Assembly (NCBI GenBank): GCA_035604455.1
Contig: DATNIM010000095.1
Location: forward strand, 1 to 59,717
Length of the DNA stretch: 59,717 nt
From: AG25 sp035604455
GTDB lineage: Bacteria; Gemmatimonadota; Gemmatimonadetes; Gemmatimonadales; GWC2-71-9
Direction: 5' to 3'
Translations under genes and position numbers: made by a program
In this document: positions 33,865-43,014 of the stretch, in pieces
Position numbering within the stretch: position 1 is the stretch's first letter
How the letters are laid out: every line of letters begins with the position of its first letter
Notes under the pieces: generated by a model
Told to the model about the DNA's origin: nothing
Databases searched by the model: none
The model's input: only the letters and a program-made list of their open reading frames with translations

Positions 33865-36033
33865 ATGCGACTCCCCACGCGGGACGAGCTGCGCTACCAC
33901 GCCGAACGCTGGGCGTGGGTGCCGGCGCTCGCCATCCTGACGTTCCTCGCGTTCCCCTCGAGCGCGGTCGACGTCGCCCCGATGCTCGAGCCGGGGAAGG
34001 TGGCGCCGCGCGATGTCATCGCGCCGTTCACCTACTCGGTGTCGAAGAGCGACCAGGAGCTCGCCCGCGAGGCCGCAGACCTGGCCGGCACCGTGCAGCC
34101 GATCTACGACTACAGCCCGCGCACGCTCGACAGTAGCACCACCGCCGCGCGCGCGTTGTTCGCAAAACTCGACGCCATCGCCCCTCACGGCGCGGATGCG
34201 ATCACCGCGGTCGCCCGGACGCAGGGCGTCTTACTGACGCCCCTAGAAGCCGCCTATCTCGCGAGCACGGGCAAGCGCCGCGGGATCGCGGCCGCGCTGC
34301 AGAACCTGTTCGCGCACACGCTCGCGGTCGGCACGGTCGCCCAGGGCGTGCTGCAGGGCGAAGCGTCCTCCACCATCGTCGTCCGTCGCGGCACGATTGA
34401 AACCGCGGTGCCGCGCGACCAAGTGATGGCGTATGGGCAATACCTCGCCGTCGCCCGCCGCTACCAACCGGACCCCGGCTCGGCCGCGGCCGCCACGGTG
34501 TTCGTCCGCCTCGCGGCGCGCTTCTACCGGCCTACCCTCGTCCCGGACCCGCTCGAAACCGAGCACCGCCGCGACGAGCTGCGCCGGAGCGTGGACCCGA
34601 CCAAGTACGTCGTGCGCGCAGGGGACCGCATCGTGGCGGCGCATTCAGTCGTGACGAGCGACGCAAAGGAACGCCTGGTGGCCCTCCAGCAGGAGCTCGT
34701 GCGGCGCGGGGCCGCGGCCAACCACTCGCTCGCCGGTGCGGTCGGCCCGATCCTCCTCGACGCGCTCGTGATCGGCGTGTTCTGGGCCCTGTTGCTCTTT
34801 TACCGGCGCGAGACCTACCGCGAGCTCCGGCAGGTGGCGCTCGCCGGGTGCCTGTTCGCGACCTCGCTCTTGGGAGCCGCAGCGGTGGCACGCTGGGCGC
34901 CGACCCATCCCGAGCTCATTCCGCTGCCGCTCGCCGCGATGATGCTCACCGTGCTCTTTAGCGGCCGGGTCTCGATGATCGCCGCGATGATCCTCGCCTC
35001 GGTCATCGGGCTCCAGCCCGTCTTCCACGACACCCCGGCGATGTTCTTCTCACTGATTGGCGGTGTGACGGCGGCGCTCTCGATCCGGGTACTGCGGCGG
35101 CGGAGTCACTTGTTCATCGTCGTGCTCATGGTGGGGGCCGGGTATTTCGCGGGCGCGGTGGCGATCGGATTGGCGAACGAGTGGACCGTGGCCGACGTGT
35201 TCACCACGGCGCTCGGCGGCATCGTGAACGGGCTCGTGTCGGCGGGTCTCGCCCTCCTCTTGCTCCCGCTCGCCGAGTGGCTGACGCACATCACGACCGA
35301 TCTCTCGCTGCTCGAGCTCTCGGATCCAAGCAGGCCGCTCCTCCGCCGCCTCGCGCTCGAAGCCCCGGGGACCTACGCCCACAGCATCGCGATGGCGAAC
35401 CTGGTCGAGGCGGCCTGCAACCGGGTCGGCGCGAACGGCCTCCTCGGACGGGTGGGGTGCTACTACCACGACGTGGGCAAGGTGAAAAACGCACTCTCCT
35501 TCGTCGAGAACCAGGCCCGTGGCACCAATCCCCACGACCGGCTCGACCCGCGGCAGTCGGCCGCGATCATCCGGGCCCACGTGCCGGACGGCTTGGCACT
35601 CGCCGCGGAGGCCGGGCTCCCGGCCGTGGTCGCCGCCTTCATCCCCGAACACCACGGGACGAGCGAGATCACGTATTTCCTCGACCGGGCGCGCCGCTCG
35701 GGCGGTGTCGCGCGCGTGGCCGATTTCACCTACCCGGGCCCCAAGCCCCGCTCGGTCGAGACGGCGATCACCATGGTCGCCGATTCGGTCGAGGCAGCGC
35801 TGCGGGTGCTCGACGACCCCACGCAGCAGAAGATCGAAGAAGCGATCGACCACATCGTGCGGACGAAGCTCAATCAAGGCCAGCTCGATGACGCGCCGAT
35901 CACCCTCGAGCAGATCAACCTCGTCAAAGCGGAGTTCGTGCGCGCCATTGCCGGGATGTATCACAATCGGATCGACTATCCGGAGTCGAGCGGTGGCATC
36001 TCGGCAAGCTGGCAACCGGCCGCGCGTCATTAA
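33865..36033 (+). CDS. pgpH: 7TMR-HD c-di-AMP phosphodiesterase (PgpH)
   Basis: A 722-aa inner-membrane protein. One N-terminal helix is followed by an extracytoplasmic 7TMR-HDED domain (about 40-285), seven membrane helices (about 295-465) and a cytoplasmic HD domain with H535-D536 in YYHDVGKV. The order matches PgpH/YqfF-type c-di-AMP hydrolases. It sits between phoH and ybeY. A cognate DacA is not in the window. Confidence 0.93.
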   Translation: MRLPTRDELRYHAERWAWVPALAILTFLAFPSSAVDVAPMLEPGKVAPRDVIAPFTYSVSKSDQELAREAADLAGTVQPIYDYSPRTLDSSTTAARALFAKLDAIAPHGADAITAVARTQGVLLTPLEAAYLASTGKRRGIAAALQNLFAHTLAVGTVAQGVLQGEASSTIVVRRGTIETAVPRDQVMAYGQYLAVARRYQPDPGSAAAATVFVRLAARFYRPTLVPDPLETEHRRDELRRSVDPTKYVVRAGDRIVAAHSVVTSDAKERLVALQQELVRRGAAANHSLAGAVGPILLDALVIGVFWALLLFYRRETYRELRQVALAGCLFATSLLGAAAVARWAPTHPELIPLPLAAMMLTVLFSGRVSMIAAMILASVIGLQPVFHDTPAMFFSLIGGVTAALSIRVLRRRSHLFIVVLMVGAGYFAGAVAIGLANEWTVADVFTTALGGIVNGLVSAGLALLLLPLAEWLTHITTDLSLLELSDPSRPLLRRLALEAPGTYAHSIAMANLVEAACNRVGANGLLGRVGCYYHDVGKVKNALSFVENQARGTNPHDRLDPRQSAAIIRAHVPDGLALAAEAGLPAVVAAFIPEHHGTSEITYFLDRARRSGGVARVADFTYPGPKPRSVETAITMVADSVEAALRVLDDPTQQKIEEAIDHIVRTKLNQGQLDDAPITLEQINLVKAEFVRAIAGMYHNRIDYPESSGGISASWQPAARH

Positions 36034-36412
36034 AGCCCGGTTGATGCGAGCAGCGCGGCAGGTCGTGGCCTGGGAACGGGCGCGCGGCACGCGCGTCGAG
36101 CTCACCCTGCTCGACGCGGCCCGCATGCGCCGGCTGAACCGCCGTGCGACGGGCCGGCGCCGGATCACCGACGTGATCGCCTTCGCCCTCCCGCAACCGG
36201 ACGGCACGATGGTCGGGGACGTCTACCTCTGCCCGGCCGCGGCCCGGCGCTGGGTGGGGCACGGGAGCGTGACGGTGGAGCTCGTGCGGCTTGCGGTCCA
36301 CGGGACGCTCCACGTCCTCGGGTACGATCACCCGGACGGCCCGGGCCGCACCCGGTCCCGGATGTGGCGGAAGCAGGAGACCTACGTGCGTCGACTCGTC
36401 GGGGATTCCTGA
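35993..36412 (+). CDS. ybeY: Endoribonuclease YbeY
   Basis: Metalloprotein for 16S rRNA 3'-end maturation and ribosome quality control. The zinc motif HGTLHVLGYDH is present near residues 104-114. GTG 35993 has GGAG 7 bases upstream and gives 139 aa; a later ATG (36043) would lose the first strand. It overlaps the 3' end of pgpH by 41 bases in another frame and forms a TGATG junction with the next gene. The N-terminus is less conserved, so the start is uncertain. Confidence 0.88.
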   Translation: MASRQAGNRPRVIKARLMRAARQVVAWERARGTRVELTLLDAARMRRLNRRATGRRRITDVIAFALPQPDGTMVGDVYLCPAAARRWVGHGSVTVELVRLAVHGTLHVLGYDHPDGPGRTRSRMWRKQETYVRRLVGDS

Positions 36413-37575
36413 TGCCCGACGCCGTGGTCGTGATCGGCGCGCTCTTGGCCCTCGCGGCAACCCTGGGGGCGGGGTTCTTCGCGCTAGCCGAAGAGGCGGC
36501 GGTGGGCGAGGCCCTGCACACGCTGGGCGACGCCCCACCCGCCGCCGCGGGGACGCACGTCCCGCTGCACCGCGCGCTGCACATCGCGCGGCTCGCGCTG
36601 CTCGTCCTGGGCGGTGTAGCGACCGGACAAATCCTTGGCTGGTGGGACCGCCCCTGGATTCAAGCGCTCGCAGACCTCGGGCTCGCGACGGTCATGCTCT
36701 TCGTCCTGGGAGACGCCTTGCCGCGCAGCCTCGCCCGGGTCGCTCCGGAAGTGGCGGACGCCGCCCTGCCCGTCGCGCGCCGCGCGCTGTCCGCGTTTCA
36801 GCCGCTCCTCTGGTTGCTCGCCCACGTGGACCGCTCGCTCCACACCCGGTTTGCGACCGAGCGCCCCAAGGACTCAGACTTGGGCGGCGTCCAGCGCGAC
36901 ATGCTGCTCGGCGTCTTCACGCTGGCCGATACGACCGTGAGCGAGGCGATGACGCCCCGGTTGGACATGGTGGACGTGGACATCAACGCGACGTTCGAGG
37001 AGACCCTCGAGCAATTCAAGACGAGCGAGCACTCGCGGCTCCCCGTCTACGACGGCACCCCGGACACGATCGTCGGGATTGTGTTCGCGAAGGACGTGGC
37101 GCCTCTCGCCATGGGCATCGGCGGCTCCCGGTGGCAGGACCTCGTGCGCCCGGCGACGTTCGTTCCGGAAACGAAGACGCTCGACAGCCAGTTGCGCGAC
37201 TTCCAGCGCGGCCCTGCCCACCTGGCCATCGTGGTCGACGAGTTCGGCGGGACCTCGGGGCTCATCACGCTGGAAGACGTGCTCGAAGAAGTGGTCGGTG
37301 AGATCCGCGACGAGCATGACGTCGAGACCGCGCCCGCGGTCGTGCAGGACGGCACGCGCTACTGGGTCGACGGCCGGGTGACGTTGGACGAGCTGTCGCT
37401 CGTGCTCGGTCAGCCCTTCGAACGGCCCGACGTCTCGACCGTGGGCGGGCTCATCTACCTCGCTCTGGGCCGCGTGCCGCGCGCGGGCGAGGAGCTGATG
37501 CTCGACGGCTTCCGGGTGGTGGTGGAGGGGGTAGACCGGCGCCGCGTGACGCGGGTGTATTTCGAGAAGCAATGA
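36412..37575 (+). CDS. CNNM/CorC-type protein 1 (CBS pair)
   Basis: A 387-aa membrane protein of the hemolysin C/CorC group. It has an N-terminal CNNM (DUF21)-like helical part (1-125), a CBS pair (about 175-300, with the VSEAMTPRLDMV and LAIVVDEFGGTSGLITLEDVLEEVVGEI signatures) and a C-terminal CorC_HlyC domain (about 310-385). Such proteins are linked to magnesium/cobalt transport or efflux. It forms a TGATG junction with ybeY and overlaps the next, paralogous gene by 4 bases. Confidence 0.9.
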   Translation: MPDAVVVIGALLALAATLGAGFFALAEEAAVGEALHTLGDAPPAAAGTHVPLHRALHIARLALLVLGGVATGQILGWWDRPWIQALADLGLATVMLFVLGDALPRSLARVAPEVADAALPVARRALSAFQPLLWLLAHVDRSLHTRFATERPKDSDLGGVQRDMLLGVFTLADTTVSEAMTPRLDMVDVDINATFEETLEQFKTSEHSRLPVYDGTPDTIVGIVFAKDVAPLAMGIGGSRWQDLVRPATFVPETKTLDSQLRDFQRGPAHLAIVVDEFGGTSGLITLEDVLEEVVGEIRDEHDVETAPAVVQDGTRYWVDGRVTLDELSLVLGQPFERPDVSTVGGLIYLALGRVPRAGEELMLDGFRVVVEGVDRRRVTRVYFEKQ

Positions 37576-38756
37576 TCGGCGCCCTGCTCATCCTCGTGTT
37601 GACGCTGGGCCTCGCGGCCGGGGCCGCCACGGTCGCCGTGGCCGCGGCGGCCGTGAGCCAGATCGAGCTCACCCGCTGGATCGCCTACCGGCTGCGCGGC
37701 ATGCGCGCTGCGGCCGGGCTCCTCGAAAACCCGAGTCGCGTGCTCGCGACGGCGAACGCCATCACGACCCTCGGGACGGTGGCGGCCGCGGCCACGATCC
37801 CAGCGCTCCTCGCGCCGCTCACGCCGACCTTGCTCGGGGCGGTGTCGGCCCTGCTCGGCGTCCCGCTCGTCGTGAGCGTGGCGTACATCGTCCCGCGCGT
37901 GGTCGGACGGCGCTGGGCCGGGCCGATCGCGGCACGGGCGGTGCCCTGGGTCGAGCGCGCGTCGCGTCCGTTGGCGCCCTTCATCCCGCGCCACGACCCA
38001 TCGCCGCGGACGACGCTCGCGGCGGTGGTGTCGGGGGCGGACACGGAAGCGCTCGCGCACACGGACGAGATGGCCGTCGTCCACGCCGTGCTCAGCTTCG
38101 CCGAACGCCCGGTGCGCGAGCTCATGACGCCGCGCACGGGGATCGTGGCCCTGCCCGAAGGCACGCCCGCCGCGGAAGCGGCGCACGTGTGCAGCCAGAC
38201 CGGCTACAGCCGCTACCCCGTCTACCGCGGCTCGCTCGACGAAGTGGTGGGCGTGGCGCACGCCATCGACCTCCTCGGACTCCAGCCGGACAGCCCCGTG
38301 TCGGCGCGGCCCGCGCTCGCCGTGCCGGGCACCACACGGGCGAGCGAGCTCATGCGCGACATGCAGCGCGGCCGCGGCCACCTCGCCGTGGTGCTCGATG
38401 AGTTCGGCGGGACGGCGGGCGTCGTGTCGCTCGAAGACTTGCTCAACAACCTGGTGGGCGAAATCTTCGGCGCCTACGAGGATCAGGTTCCGGGCGCCCC
38501 GAGCGTCCTCGAGCTCGAGGGCAACACGCCCACCGACCGGCTCGAAGGGACGTTCGGGACGCTCGGGGGGGCCCGCGCCCAGACGGTGGGTGGTCTCCTC
38601 GTCCAGGCCCTCGGGCGCATCCCGCGGCCGGGCGAACGATTCCTCCTCCGCGGCCTCGAGTTCGAGGTGCTCGGCGCGAGCTCGACCCGTGTCGAGCGCA
38701 TCCTCGTGCAGCGCGCCCCGGTGCGCACGATCCCGCTCGAGCCGAGGGAACAGTGA
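37572..38756 (+). CDS. CNNM/CorC-type protein 2 (diverged paralogue)
   Basis: A 394-aa protein with the same domain order as its upstream neighbour. It has a helical N-terminus (1-140), a CBS pair (VRELMTPRTGIVAL and GHLAVVLDEFGGTAGVVSLEDLLNNLVGEI) and a CorC_HlyC C-terminus (about 305-385). The N-terminal half is more alanine/valine-rich and less like a canonical DUF21. The pair may form a heteromeric complex. It overlaps both neighbours by 4 bases. Confidence 0.87.
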   Translation: MIGALLILVLTLGLAAGAATVAVAAAAVSQIELTRWIAYRLRGMRAAAGLLENPSRVLATANAITTLGTVAAAATIPALLAPLTPTLLGAVSALLGVPLVVSVAYIVPRVVGRRWAGPIAARAVPWVERASRPLAPFIPRHDPSPRTTLAAVVSGADTEALAHTDEMAVVHAVLSFAERPVRELMTPRTGIVALPEGTPAAEAAHVCSQTGYSRYPVYRGSLDEVVGVAHAIDLLGLQPDSPVSARPALAVPGTTRASELMRDMQRGRGHLAVVLDEFGGTAGVVSLEDLLNNLVGEIFGAYEDQVPGAPSVLELEGNTPTDRLEGTFGTLGGARAQTVGGLLVQALGRIPRPGERFLLRGLEFEVLGASSTRVERILVQRAPVRTIPLEPREQ

Positions 38757-39349
38757 GCGCGAAGCGCTGGCGGCGGTATTTCGTCACGGGGCTCGTCATC
38801 GTCGCCCCGATCGGCGTCACGCTCGCCGTGCTGCGGTGGCTGTTTCTCACGCTCGACGCCATTCTCGGCCAGCCGCTCCAGGACATCGTGGGCGTCCACG
38901 TGCCGGGGCTCGGGCTCCTGCTGCTCGTGGCCGCGGTGTTCGCCGCGGGCTGGGTCGCGAGCTACGCGATCGGCCGCCAGCTGCTCTCGTGGTGGACCGG
39001 GCTCCTCGCTCGCGTGCCGCTGCTGCGGGTCCTCCATACGACCCTGACACAGCTCGCGGATACGCTGGGAGGGGGCGAGCGGCGGCTGTTCCTGCGCACC
39101 GTGCTGGTGCCCCTGCCCGGCGGGGAGAGTTATCGATTAGGCTGGGTCACGGCCGAGGACAATCCGGCGGCCGAGCGGGCGCTGGGCGAGCCCTGCCTCA
39201 ACGTGTTCGTGCCGGCCACGCCGAACGTGACCACGGGGCTCGTGCTCGTCGTGCCGAAGAGCAAGGCGCGTCCGATCGACATGAGCGTGGAGGAAGGGTT
39301 GCACTTCGTGGTGTCGGCCGGGACAGCGCGCGGCACGAAGTTGCCATGA
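38753..39349 (+). CDS. DUF502 family membrane protein
   Basis: A 198-aa protein with two N-terminal membrane helices (about 8-30 and 50-72) and a cytoplasmic or periplasmic domain containing VPLLRVLHTTLTQLADTL and PNVTTGLVLVVPKSKARPIDMSVEEGLHFVVSAG. These match the DUF502 family, of unknown function, found in bacteria and plant plasma membranes. It starts at GTG 38753. It is not metabolically related to the neighbours by sequence. Confidence 0.85.
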   Translation: MSAKRWRRYFVTGLVIVAPIGVTLAVLRWLFLTLDAILGQPLQDIVGVHVPGLGLLLLVAAVFAAGWVASYAIGRQLLSWWTGLLARVPLLRVLHTTLTQLADTLGGGERRLFLRTVLVPLPGGESYRLGWVTAEDNPAAERALGEPCLNVFVPATPNVTTGLVLVVPKSKARPIDMSVEEGLHFVVSAGTARGTKLP

Positions 39350-40341
39350 ACGTCGACCGGCTGCTCGAGCGGCTCGACGCCCGCGACCAGGCGGCACTCG
39401 CGCGGGCCATCACGCTCGTCGAAAACGAGGGAGCCGGGTTCGAGCGGGTGTTGGCCCATGCCTGTGCCGGGCTCGGGCACGCGCGGCGGATCGGCATCAC
39501 CGGGCCCCCCGGGGCGGGGAAGAGCACGCTGCTGCAGACGCTGATCCGCGCGTTCCGCGCCCAAAACCTGAGCGTGGCCGTTGTGGCCGTCGATCCGACG
39601 AGCCCGTTTACGGGAGGCGCGCTCCTCGGCGACCGGATCCGGATGGAGCAGGAGCGCGCCGATCCGCACGTGTTCATCCGCTCCATGGCGACGCGCGGCT
39701 CCGTGGGCGGCCTCGCCACGACCACGGAGGAGGTCACGGACCTGCTCGAAGCCTTCGGGTTCGAGCGGATCTTGATCGAAACGGTAGGGGTGGGCCAGAC
39801 GGAACTCGACGTGGCCTCGAGCGCCGATACGACGGTCCTCATGCTCACCCCTGAGTCAGGCGACGGGATCCAGACGCTCAAGGCCGGCGTGATGGAAGTG
39901 GCCGATGTCTACGTGATCAACAAGAGCGACCGCCCAGGTGCGGACGCCCTGCGGCGCGAGGTGGAAGTGATGCTGGGCTTGAGACGTGGCCAGACGCTCC
40001 GACACATCGCCGCTCACCACCGTGACCAGCACACCCCATCGCCCGAGGCGGCTTGGGAGCCGCCGGTCGTCACTACGGTCGCAACGAAAGAGGAAGGGAT
40101 CGCAGAGCTCATGCGGGCGCTCGACCGCCATGCGAACGTCGCACAGCGCGACGACCGGACCCGCCGCCGCCTCGCGCGGCGCACGCGCGCCGTGGTCGAG
40201 CGGACGCTCAGCCGCTGGCTGCGGGAGGTCATGCACACCGACGAGCTCGTCGAGCGCGAGCTCGATGCGGTCGTGGCCCGGCGGAAGAGTCCCTACGACG
40301 TGGCGGCCGAGGTGCTGGAACAACTGAGGGTGCCGCGATGA
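39346..40341 (+). CDS. meaB: MeaB-type G-protein chaperone of B12 mutase
   Basis: A 331-aa SIMIBI GTPase protecting and reloading adenosylcobalamin-dependent acyl-CoA mutases. Walker A GPPGAGKST is near 51-59, switch region DRIRMEQERADPHVFIRSMATRG follows, and DTTVLMLTPESGDGIQTLKAGVMEVADVYVINKSD carries the NKxD guanine motif. ATG 39346 overlaps DUF502; its frame stays open for 950 bases upstream, but that is shadow. It directly precedes the mutase large subunit, as in mutase-MeaB operons. Confidence 0.95.
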   Translation: MNVDRLLERLDARDQAALARAITLVENEGAGFERVLAHACAGLGHARRIGITGPPGAGKSTLLQTLIRAFRAQNLSVAVVAVDPTSPFTGGALLGDRIRMEQERADPHVFIRSMATRGSVGGLATTTEEVTDLLEAFGFERILIETVGVGQTELDVASSADTTVLMLTPESGDGIQTLKAGVMEVADVYVINKSDRPGADALRREVEVMLGLRRGQTLRHIAAHHRDQHTPSPEAAWEPPVVTTVATKEEGIAELMRALDRHANVAQRDDRTRRRLARRTRAVVERTLSRWLREVMHTDELVERELDAVVARRKSPYDVAAEVLEQLRVPR

Positions 40342-41900
40342 CGATCGAGCGCAAGCCCGTGTACACGGCCGCAGACCTCGCTGGGTTCGACTACGAGCGC
40401 GAGCTCGGGGCCCCGGGCAGCTACCCCTTCACCCGCGGCATTCACCCGACGATGTACCGCGGGCGTTTGTGGACCATGCGGCAGTTTGCGGGGTTCGGGA
40501 CGGCCGAGGACACAAACCAGCGCTACAAGTTCCTGCTCGGCCACGGGCAAACAGGACTGTCCGTGGCCTTCGACTTCCCGACGCTCATGGGCTACGACTC
40601 CGACCACCCACGCGCCGAGGGCGAAGTGGGGCGCTGCGGCGTGGCGATCGCCTCCCTCGCCGACATGGAAGACCTGTTTCGGGGGATCCCGCTCGACCAG
40701 GTGTCGACGTCGATGACGATCAACGGCCCGGCGTCGATTCTCTTCGCGTTTTACGTGGCCGCGGCCGAAAAGCAGGGCGTGCCGTCGTCTGCGCTCCGGG
40801 GGACGGTCCAGAACGACATCCTGAAGGAGTACATGGCCCAGCACGCCTGGGTGTTCCCCGCCGAACCGGCGCTCAAGATCATCGTCGACATGTTCGCCTG
40901 GTGCGCCGAGCACGCGCCCCAGTGGAACACGATCTCGATCTCGGGCTACCACATCCGCGAAGCGGGCTCAACCGCGGCGCAGGAGCTCGCCTTCACGCTG
41001 GCGAACGGCTTCACCTACGTCGAGCGCGGCCTCGCCCGGGGGCTCGAGCTCGACCAGTTCGCGCCACGGCTCTCCTTCTTCTGGGATATCCACAACGACT
41101 TCTTCGAGGAGATCGCGAAGCTCCGCGCGGCCCGGCGCATCTGGGCGCGGCACCTGCGGGAGCGCTACGGGGCGAAAGACCCGCGGTCCTGGATGATGCG
41201 CTTCCACAGCCAGACGGCCGGCGTCACGCTCACCGCCCAACAGCCCCAGAACAACATCGTGCGGGTGGCCTACCAGGCCCTCGCCGCGGTCCTGGGCGGG
41301 ACGCAGTCCCTGCACACGAACTCGCTCGACGAAACGCTCGCCCTGCCGACCGAGGACGCAGTCCAGCTCGCCTTAAGGACCCAGCAGGTGATCGCCTCGG
41401 AGACCCACGTGCCCGACGTCTCCGATCCCCTCGGCGGCTCCTACTACGTCGAAGCGCTCACGAATGCCCTCGAACGGGAAGCGGAGGGCCTGTTTGCCGA
41501 GATCCAGTCGATTGGGGGCGTGGTCCGCGGGATCGAGGCGGGGTGGTTCCAGCGCCAGATCGCGCGCTCCGCGGATGAGTATCAGCGCGAGGTCGAAGCG
41601 GGTCGCGAGGTGATCGTGGGTGTGAACGCGTTCGAACGCTCGGACGACCACCCAGTCGAGATCCTGCGGGTGACAAGCGACGCGGCCGACACCCAGTGCC
41701 GCCGGCTCGCGCGCCTGCGCGCCGAACGCGACCGGGACCGCGTCGCCACCTGCCTCGACGCACTGCGGCAGGCCGCCGAGTCCGATCAGAACGTCATGCC
41801 GCCGATGCTCGACTGCGCGCGGGCCTATGCCACGCTCTACGAGATCCGGCACGCCCTGGAACAGGTGTACGGCGCCTACCGCGAGCCGGTATTCTTCTAA
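40338..41900 (+). CDS. icmA: Acyl-CoA mutase large subunit, isobutyryl-type
   Basis: A 520-aa adenosylcobalamin-dependent mutase without a cobalamin domain; the cobalamin domain is encoded separately at 43011. It would usually be called methylmalonyl-CoA mutase, but two substrate-selecting residues differ. The active-site Tyr89 of methylmalonyl-CoA mutase (RQYAGF) is F50 here (RQFAGF). Arg207 (VRN) is Q168 (AQH). These are the Phe/Gln pair of Streptomyces isobutyryl-CoA mutase (F80/Q198), at the same offset. Arg43, Gln158 and Tyr204-His205 are conserved. The neighbouring A77 keeps Ala, so the 2-hydroxyisobutyryl-CoA mutase signature is absent. It overlaps meaB by 4 bases. Confidence 0.9.
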   Translation: MTIERKPVYTAADLAGFDYERELGAPGSYPFTRGIHPTMYRGRLWTMRQFAGFGTAEDTNQRYKFLLGHGQTGLSVAFDFPTLMGYDSDHPRAEGEVGRCGVAIASLADMEDLFRGIPLDQVSTSMTINGPASILFAFYVAAAEKQGVPSSALRGTVQNDILKEYMAQHAWVFPAEPALKIIVDMFAWCAEHAPQWNTISISGYHIREAGSTAAQELAFTLANGFTYVERGLARGLELDQFAPRLSFFWDIHNDFFEEIAKLRAARRIWARHLRERYGAKDPRSWMMRFHSQTAGVTLTAQQPQNNIVRVAYQALAAVLGGTQSLHTNSLDETLALPTEDAVQLALRTQQVIASETHVPDVSDPLGGSYYVEALTNALEREAEGLFAEIQSIGGVVRGIEAGWFQRQIARSADEYQREVEAGREVIVGVNAFERSDDHPVEILRVTSDAADTQCRRLARLRAERDRDRVATCLDALRQAAESDQNVMPPMLDCARAYATLYEIRHALEQVYGAYREPVFF

Positions 41901-41904
41901 CCAT

Positions 41905-43014
41905 ATGACCGCTCCCACCCAGGAAACCCCCGGCGCAGTGCACGAGACGATCAAACGCCTGGCGGCGATCAAGCCGGGCCCCTATCGGATCGTGAGCTGC
42001 TACCTGAAGCTCGAGCCGCGCGACAAGACGCGCGGCAAGTACCTGATCAAGATGAAGAACCGGCTGCGCGACGCGCTCGCCACCCTGGCCCGTGAGCCGC
42101 TCGACCGGGCCGTCCGCGACGCGGCCGTGGCCGACCTCGAAGCTGTCCGGCGGCACTTCGAGGACCCGGGCCTCCTGCCGCGCGCGCGGGGCGTGGCGCT
42201 GTTCGCCGCGCGGCCGCTCGACCTCTTCGAGGTGGTCGCCCTGCCGCAGGTCCATCGCTCGCGCCTCGCCGTGCGTCCCCTGCCGCTCATCGGCGAGCTC
42301 GTGGCGCTCGAGGCCGAGTTCGGGACGATCCTCGCCGTCGTCTGCGACCGCGCCGGCGCCCGCTTCTTCAACGTAGGCGCCTTCGACGTGGTCGAGCTCC
42401 CGGGTCTCGTGGGGCTCACGACGCGCGGGGGGAAGTTCCACGGGAAGCAGATCGGCGGCCGTCCCGGAAAGGCGTTGGGCGCAGCGGGGGAGTTCAACTT
42501 CCACAACCGGATCCGCGAGGAAAAACACCGGCTCTATGCCGCGGTCGCAGACCGGATCTTCCATTTGCACCAGCAACATCCCATCTCGGGACTCGTCGTC
42601 GCCGGGGTCGGGGTCGACGCCGCAGGGCTGCTCCCGCATCTGCACACCTATCTGCACGACCTCGTGTTCGGCGTCGTGCGCCTGAACCTGAAGGACGTGA
42701 CGCCCGCCCAGGTGCGCGAGGCGGCCTTGGCACTCCGCGACGAGCGCGAACGCGCCTGGGAGCGCGCGCACGCCGAAGCCGTGACCCAGGGGCTCGCCAC
42801 ACGGTGGGCCGTGAACGGCGTCGAGGCCACGCGCGCGGCGCTCGAGCGCGGACAGGTCCGTACCCTCCTCGCGGACGGCTATGGCGACGACGCCGGGATC
42901 GACGAGGCGATCGAGGAGGCGTTGGCGGAACGGGCGCAGGTCGACGTGCTCTACGACGAGCGCGCCCGGCGCGCCGTGGACGGTCTCGCGGCACTGCTAC
43001 GGTTCCGCCGGTGA
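41905..43014 (+). CDS. eRF1-like protein (baeRF/Vms1 group)
   Basis: A 369-aa protein resembling domains 2 and 3 of eukaryotic/archaeal release factor eRF1. The loop at 173-211 aligns with the GGQ region. It reads HGKQIGGRPG with a downstream HNRIREEKHRLY matching the eRF1 helix after the loop, but lacks a plain GGQ. The C-terminal part contains GVEATRAALERGQVRTLLA, like eRF1 domain 3. Bacterial homologues (baeRF) and eukaryotic Vms1 free stalled peptidyl-tRNA. It sits between the two mutase subunit genes. The family call is reasonable; the activity is unproven. Confidence 0.72.
   Translation: MTAPTQETPGAVHETIKRLAAIKPGPYRIVSCYLKLEPRDKTRGKYLIKMKNRLRDALATLAREPLDRAVRDAAVADLEAVRRHFEDPGLLPRARGVALFAARPLDLFEVVALPQVHRSRLAVRPLPLIGELVALEAEFGTILAVVCDRAGARFFNVGAFDVVELPGLVGLTTRGGKFHGKQIGGRPGKALGAAGEFNFHNRIREEKHRLYAAVADRIFHLHQQHPISGLVVAGVGVDAAGLLPHLHTYLHDLVFGVVRLNLKDVTPAQVREAALALRDERERAWERAHAEAVTQGLATRWAVNGVEATRAALERGQVRTLLADGYGDDAGIDEAIEEALAERAQVDVLYDERARRAVDGLAALLRFRR

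Noticed and set aside
40338..41900. 2-hydroxyisobutyryl-CoA mutase assignment
   Set aside because: That enzyme has Ile at the F50 position and Asp at the SVAFD alanine; here these are Phe and Ala.
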